From positions 1-27,441 of the forward strand of contig CAYZPW010000042.1 of the NCBI GenBank assembly GCA_964480475.1: 27,441 bases of DNA, given 5' to 3'. A program made the position numbers and the translations under genes. Below, one piece after another: positions 24,901 through 27,441 of the stretch. Each line of letters begins with the position of its first letter. The stretch's first letter is position 1. The notes beneath the pieces were generated by a model that made no database searches, was not told the DNA's origin, and worked only from the letters and a program-made list of their open reading frames with translations. The stretch comes from CAYZPW01 sp964480475 (lineage in GTDB: Bacteria > B130-G9).

Positions 24901-25426
24901 CGATGAAGAAGTTGCCCAAGCCGAAGAGGTCGCGATAGAACTCCGCAGCCTCCTTGGCCTTCTGATGTTCGTCGCGCTTGAGGCGCCGACTGATCTCGCC
25001 TTTGAGGCAGGCCGAGAGACCAACCAGGCCGGAACAATGCCGCAGCAGCAGCTCTCTATCGATTCTGGGCTTGTAGAAAAAGCCGTTGATGTAGGCCTCA
25101 GACGAGAGCTTGGCGAGGTTGAGATAACCCTCGAAGTTCTTCGCCAAGAGGACCAGATGCGAGGTCCTGGTTTGACTATCTGCATCAGCGTCGCGGTCGG
25201 ACATCGTCCGAGGCGCCACATAGACCTCGCAGCCGATTACGGGCTTGATGCCAGCGGTCGTGCAGGCCTGATAGAACTCGATTGCGCCGAACAGGTTCCC
25301 GTGGTCGGTTATTGCGATGGCGGGCATGTTCCATTTCAAGGCTCTTGCGACGAGCTTATCGATGGCGCACATGCCGTCCAGAACGCTGTAGTCGGTGTGA
25401 ACGTGAAGGTGAACGAATGGTTTCAC
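21914..25426 (-). CDS. dnaE: DNA polymerase III subunit alpha
   Basis: Replicative polymerase catalytic subunit, 1170 residues, the normal size for DnaE. The N-terminal PHP domain has intact metal motifs: HLHVHTDYS (6-14), ITDHGNLFG (39-47) and NDCHY (206-210). Palm: GPGRGSAVGSLV (371-382), catalytic aspartates in PDIDID (Asp413, Asp415) and KMDLLG (Asp565). Further blocks are FQFESSSMRALL, HRPGPMKSGMVDDY and the beta-binding/tandem HhH region (IKGIGGG). The OB-fold near the C-terminus has IRLAGVVIEKTTKTTRNKERMAILVVED. The start is GTG at 25426, five bases after the stop of the radical SAM gene, with AGGT 7 bases upstream, so the two are likely co-transcribed. Unlike E. coli DnaE the PHP metal residues are kept, so it may proofread by itself. 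Confidence 0.97.
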   Translation of the reverse strand: MKPFVHLHVHTDYSVLDGMCAIDKLVARALKWNMPAIAITDHGNLFGAIEFYQACTTAGIKPVIGCEVYVAPRTMSDRDADADSQTRTSHLVLLAKNFEGYLNLAKLSSEAYINGFFYKPRIDRELLLRHCSGLVGLSACLKGEISRRLKRDEHQKAKEAAEFYRDLFGLGNFFIEIMNNCPAQQELIGPLVALAREMSIPLVATNDCHYVEKSDARAHDALLALQQKTKVEDDNRLKFPTDDFYLKSPETMFAEFSELPEALANTVKIADMCEDNILEPTLGAYLTPEFEVPDGYNLDSYLVRLVHDGLDEKLDMLKKGMNDKEFKPFRERYRERLEMEMGVIRETKFAGYFLIVWDFIRFARERGIPVGPGRGSAVGSLVCFCLGITDLDPIRYGLLFERFLNPERIGMPDIDIDLCQERREEVFSYIRDKYGEQNVAQIIVFHKFKTDSVILDMARVLSIPAHKAALVKSLIPPGMKLDDAIRRVPGLGASMNDDPQVAQLVDMGRRLDGLTRHVGKHACGVVISPKPLSEIIPLYKPSDKDEITTQYHMDSIGELGLLKMDLLGLKTLTMVAKCADLIEESRGVRVDISQVPLDDDKTLALFASADTIGVFQFESSSMRALLKRIRPDCFEDVIACNALHRPGPMKSGMVDDYAERKHGRQKIDYLGFRQLKDVLSETKGVVVYQEQAILISNVIAGFTYGQADVLRRAMGKKKMKEMESMRKKFVKGAVQHGTDEKRAHKLFDLLAGFAEYGFNKSHSTAYAYLAYQCAYLKAHYLPEFAAAILSINRADYASLRSKLAECRGLGIKLLPPDINRSQADFSVVEGSILFGLSAIKGIGGGVVSEIIAARKDGEAFKSMVDFCKRAPQGIAKRNVLERLIQAGAFDSFGPSRAQHTQMIDDALNLTAAAHQERESGQQPLFGGMQPGSQDGSEITMPDVPEWDIDELLNKERHVLEAYLSGHPLERYASLLQRFKVQPIAKVIENTTALKPGDRIRLAGVVIEKTTKTTRNKERMAILVVEDLTGLFRVVVFPNLYREIAGRLSESVPISITGTVKVEASETNEGDTVEIFADEIFPLDKLRERFLTEIRIRLSSRLLNEEQLRLLHDVARSYPGKCALSLQLEQLEDDGVDSVVISAGEEYRVSPCEAFLERLKEIAPVIDTIEL

Positions 25427-25431
25427 TGCCG

Positions 25432-26940
25432 CTACCTGTTGACTGTGAAGACGAATTTGAGATGTTTCTTGACCATCGCGATCGAGACCTCGCCCTTTAG
25501 AGCGAGCTTGAGGCCTGTCCAGAAGAAGCGGACGACGTTGGCGAGCGTAGATAGAACGACCAGCGGCGTCGGGAACCGGCGCAACAAGCCGATCTTCGAG
25601 AGGCCCCTGATCGCGAACCTCGGCACGAAAGACTTGCCTGTTAGCGAGACGAGGCTATTGAAGAACACGTCCTCCTTTGAGCGCTCGAAGTCTGATGAGA
25701 CGAACCACTGCGTCATCGTCTTGCAGGCGACGTCCTCAACGTCGTCCTCGGTTATGAAGCCGCGATCGAGGGCCATCTGCGTCAGCTCGACGCCGGGGAA
25801 ATAAGCGAGCGAGTAGAGCCTGAACTCGAAGGGCCGCTTGAAGCTCAGAAGCAGGTCGAGCATCTCCTGCTTGTCCTCGGACTCCTCAAACGGGTTGTCC
25901 ATTATGAAGTCGAGCCTGGGCTTGACCTTCAGCCTGTTGAGAATGGACATCGCCCTCTTTATGTCCTCGGTCTTGTCCATCCGCTTGAAGTACTCGTTGC
26001 GGACTCGCTGCGAGCCGCTTTGGATGCCCATGTCGGCGTAAAAAAGGCCGCTGTCCCTGAGCATTTGCACGAGCTCCTCGGTGATGGTTTGGGGATGAAT
26101 ATAGACCCAATATGGGATGCGAATCCTGTCCTTGTATTGCACGCAAAAGCGCCGCGTCCACTCGAGGTCCAGCCCGAACACGTCATCGTAGAAGGCTACC
26201 TGCTTGATGTCGGGCAGCTTCTCTCTGGCATATAGAAGCTCGTCGATGACGTTCTCGACTGAGCGCGTGCGCACGATCTTGCCCACGCCCCGGTAAATGC
26301 GGTGATAGACGCTGTTTGCGCAGTAGGTGCACGAGAACGGACAGCCCCGCGTCGTCATTATCTGATAGAGGTCGTGTTCCTTCACGAGTGGGTCGAACTC
26401 AAACAACTGGTCGTCATTTATGAAGAACTTGCCGTCGTTTTCAAAGTCGTGGAAGGGAAGCGAGTCGAGGTCCGCGATCGGCGGCCTGAGGGGGTTCTTG
26501 ATCTCGCGTCCGTTCTTTCGGAGCCAGAGGTTCTTAACTTCGTCGATGCCTCGACCTTCCGCCAGCCGCTCGCAGAGCTGAAGCATCGTGCCCTCGCCCT
26601 CGCCCACAACGAGAAGGTCATGCTCCGAAAGTGTCCGATCCGCTGTAACCGTCACGTGCACGCCTCCCCAGACGACGGGGCAGTCAATGGCAGCTCTGGC
26701 CTTCTGCGTTAGCTCGACCGCGGTGTTCCGAAACGTCGAGCAGCCGATGCTGATCCCAAGAAGGTCCGGGTCGATACGCCTCAAAAGATCGGCAAACAAG
26801 TTCAGCTCTTTTGCTGTTGCGGGTCTGCCGTCATTTATGTTCAGACGCTTGAAGAAGATGATCGACGCGTGGAAGCCCTTTGACTTCAGAAGAGAGTGGA
26901 TGTTTCGCACGCCCGATAGCTCGGTGTTGTAGAGCGCCAC
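25432..26940 (-). CDS. B12-binding-type radical SAM protein (5' end uncertain)
   Basis: About 501 residues from GTG 26940. The N-terminal third is a cobalamin-binding-like Rossmann domain: LVALYNTELSGVRNIHSLLKSKG, LLGISIGCSTFRN, VVWGGVHVT (about 89-97) and LLVVGEGEGTML. The radical SAM motif is C200-x3-C204-x2-C207 (TTRGCPFSCTYC). Further blocks IKQVAFYDDVFGLD and YADMGIQSGSQRVRNEYFKR are typical. The C-terminus has a hydrophobic, possibly membrane-associated segment before KKHLKFVF. Such enzymes make unusual methylations or rearrangements of lipids, tetrapyrroles or natural products. The substrate is unknown. Coding similarity seems to reach KFKVCL just before the chosen GTG. The codon before that is ACG (26961), one base from ATG, and a repeat plus an N gap start right upstream, so the true start is unresolved. 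Confidence 0.83.
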   Translation of the reverse strand: MALYNTELSGVRNIHSLLKSKGFHASIIFFKRLNINDGRPATAKELNLFADLLRRIDPDLLGISIGCSTFRNTAVELTQKARAAIDCPVVWGGVHVTVTADRTLSEHDLLVVGEGEGTMLQLCERLAEGRGIDEVKNLWLRKNGREIKNPLRPPIADLDSLPFHDFENDGKFFINDDQLFEFDPLVKEHDLYQIMTTRGCPFSCTYCANSVYHRIYRGVGKIVRTRSVENVIDELLYAREKLPDIKQVAFYDDVFGLDLEWTRRFCVQYKDRIRIPYWVYIHPQTITEELVQMLRDSGLFYADMGIQSGSQRVRNEYFKRMDKTEDIKRAMSILNRLKVKPRLDFIMDNPFEESEDKQEMLDLLLSFKRPFEFRLYSLAYFPGVELTQMALDRGFITEDDVEDVACKTMTQWFVSSDFERSKEDVFFNSLVSLTGKSFVPRFAIRGLSKIGLLRRFPTPLVVLSTLANVVRFFWTGLKLALKGEVSIAMVKKHLKFVFTVNR

Positions 26941-26967
26941 CAGGCAGACCTTGAACTTCGTTGAATC

Positions 26968-27048
26968 GTAGGGGCGGCTCNNNNNNNNNNCGCCGCTTTT
27001 TTGGTTTTGTCCCTCTGTGTGGGTGGCGGTTGTGTGCGCGGCCCCTAC
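26968..27048. repeat. Palindromic repeat interrupted by a 10-N gap
   Basis: GTAGGGGCGGCTC (26968-26980), then ten N (26981-26990), and a distal GCGCGGCCCCTAC (27036-27048). The arms are the same outer ends as other units. The 10-base N run may be a low-confidence join or masked bases. The stretch 27049-27109 has no recognisable feature. Confidence 0.7.
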
Positions 27049-27109
27049 GGGACCTATATCGCCTTTTACACCCACCTGCGTTCGCGAACCGCCGATTGCC
27101 CACCCCGAG

Positions 27110-27137
27110 GCGGGCGGGTCTGAGACCACGCCCCTAC
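27110..27137. repeat. Dispersed palindromic repeat overlapping the WbqC-like stop codon
   Basis: GCGGGCGGGTCTGAGACC then ACGCCCCTAC. The minus-strand reading GTGTAGGGGC contributes the TAG (27134-27136) that ends the WbqC-like gene. Confidence 0.85.
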
Positions 27138-27441
27138 ACAACAGCATCCCAGCCCCTCACAATGTGCTTCCTGCCGTCCCTACCGCAATTGAACAGCAGG
27201 TCTATCGCCGACAAATGCGACTCGAAACCATCATAGCATTGTTGGTAGATCGGATGCATATAATTGTGAAACTCGAGCTCGATACCACTCGCCTCGAATG
27301 GCTCCGGACTCAGGTACGCACGCCCCATATCGCCGTTGAGGTAGTGATCGGCGCCCACTATCTTGCATATCTCGAGTATCAAGTCAGCCTTCTTGGCCTT
27401 AGGTTCAAGCGCTGACGCCATGACGTAGTTGGTTCCGAGCT
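27134..27441 (-). CDS. WbqC-like family protein (5' part beyond window)
   Basis: The visible 100 or so codons are the C-terminal part of a longer gene, as the frame is open to the window edge above the internal ATG at 27421. Segments KKADLILEICKIVGADHYLNG, MGRAYLSPEPFEASGIELEF and HNYMHPIYQQ fit the WbqC-like family, as does SAIDLLFNCGRDG near the end. The family is found in O-antigen and surface polysaccharide loci but its chemistry is not settled. The stop codon comes from the junction with a palindromic repeat, so the last residues (GWDAVV) may not be original. The next gene on this strand is the B12-type radical SAM protein. A glycan role would fit the O-antigen-ligase-like gene further down. 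Confidence 0.75.
   Translation of the reverse strand, partial: LGTNYVMASALEPKAKKADLILEICKIVGADHYLNGDMGRAYLSPEPFEASGIELEFHNYMHPIYQQCYDGFESHLSAIDLLFNCGRDGRKHIVRGWDAVV

Noticed and set aside
24506..25804. 432-codon plus-strand open frame
   Set aside because: It lies antisense over dnaE and the radical SAM gene, whose motifs are unmistakable. Its translation has no recognisable domain and reflects GC-rich mirror coding.

Overview
The window looks like a metagenome-assembled scaffold from an uncultured, probably anaerobic or microaerophilic, Gram-negative bacterium. It carries two runs of N, the larger exactly 100 bases, as scaffolders insert. LpxC (lipid A synthesis), an O-antigen-ligase-like membrane protein and a WbqC-like protein indicate an outer membrane with surface glycans. 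Rubrerythrin, rubredoxin domains, a compact-cysteine iron-sulfur flavoprotein, two radical SAM enzymes and SelB indicate oxygen-sensitive metabolism. I cannot name the phylum from sequence alone.

Layout. (1) 1-3050, minus strand: a tightly packed selB - eda - kdgK operon, with kdgK cut by the window edge. (2) 3051-3510: a gene-free stretch with an inverted pair of a dispersed GC-rich repeat. (3) 3511-6272, plus strand: iron-sulfur flavoprotein, rubrerythrin and a rubredoxin-glutamate synthase FMN-domain fusion, which together look like a redox or oxygen-stress set. (4) 6420-9118: an accessory patch with a DUF4143-type ATPase and a hicBA toxin-antitoxin pair bracketed by two direct copies of a multi-hairpin repeat, then a short coding-like tail in frame beyond the rsgA stop. 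(5) 9119-10901, minus: methyltransferase and rsgA, overlapping in expression signals. (6) 10902-11538: a divergent intergenic region with a 7-bp and an 8-bp tandem repeat, one next to each flanking gene start. (7) 11539-14326, plus: radical SAM/SPASM enzyme, HEAT-repeat protein and a methyltransferase that runs into the 100-N gap. (8) 14476-15441, minus: lpxC with a good sigma70-type promoter. (9) 15902-19117, plus: a 1071-residue secreted protein with two parallel beta-helix regions. (10) 19304-27441, minus: O-antigen-ligase/TPR protein, dnaE, a B12-binding-type radical SAM enzyme and a partial WbqC-like gene.

The most striking non-coding feature is a family of palindromic repeats (ends GTAGGGGC / GCCCCTAC, cores such as GGCGGCTCACG or GGGTCTGAGACC) found at about nine places, always between or at the edge of genes. 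Both assembly gaps lie against copies, one copy supplies the stop codon of the WbqC-like gene, and another abuts the unclear 5' end of the radical SAM gene. The best candidates for undescribed biology are the SPASM-enzyme locus, with small unannotated reading frames beside it and HEAT and methyltransferase neighbours, and the rubredoxin-GltS / rubrerythrin / flavoprotein set. Both are inferences from gene order and motifs.
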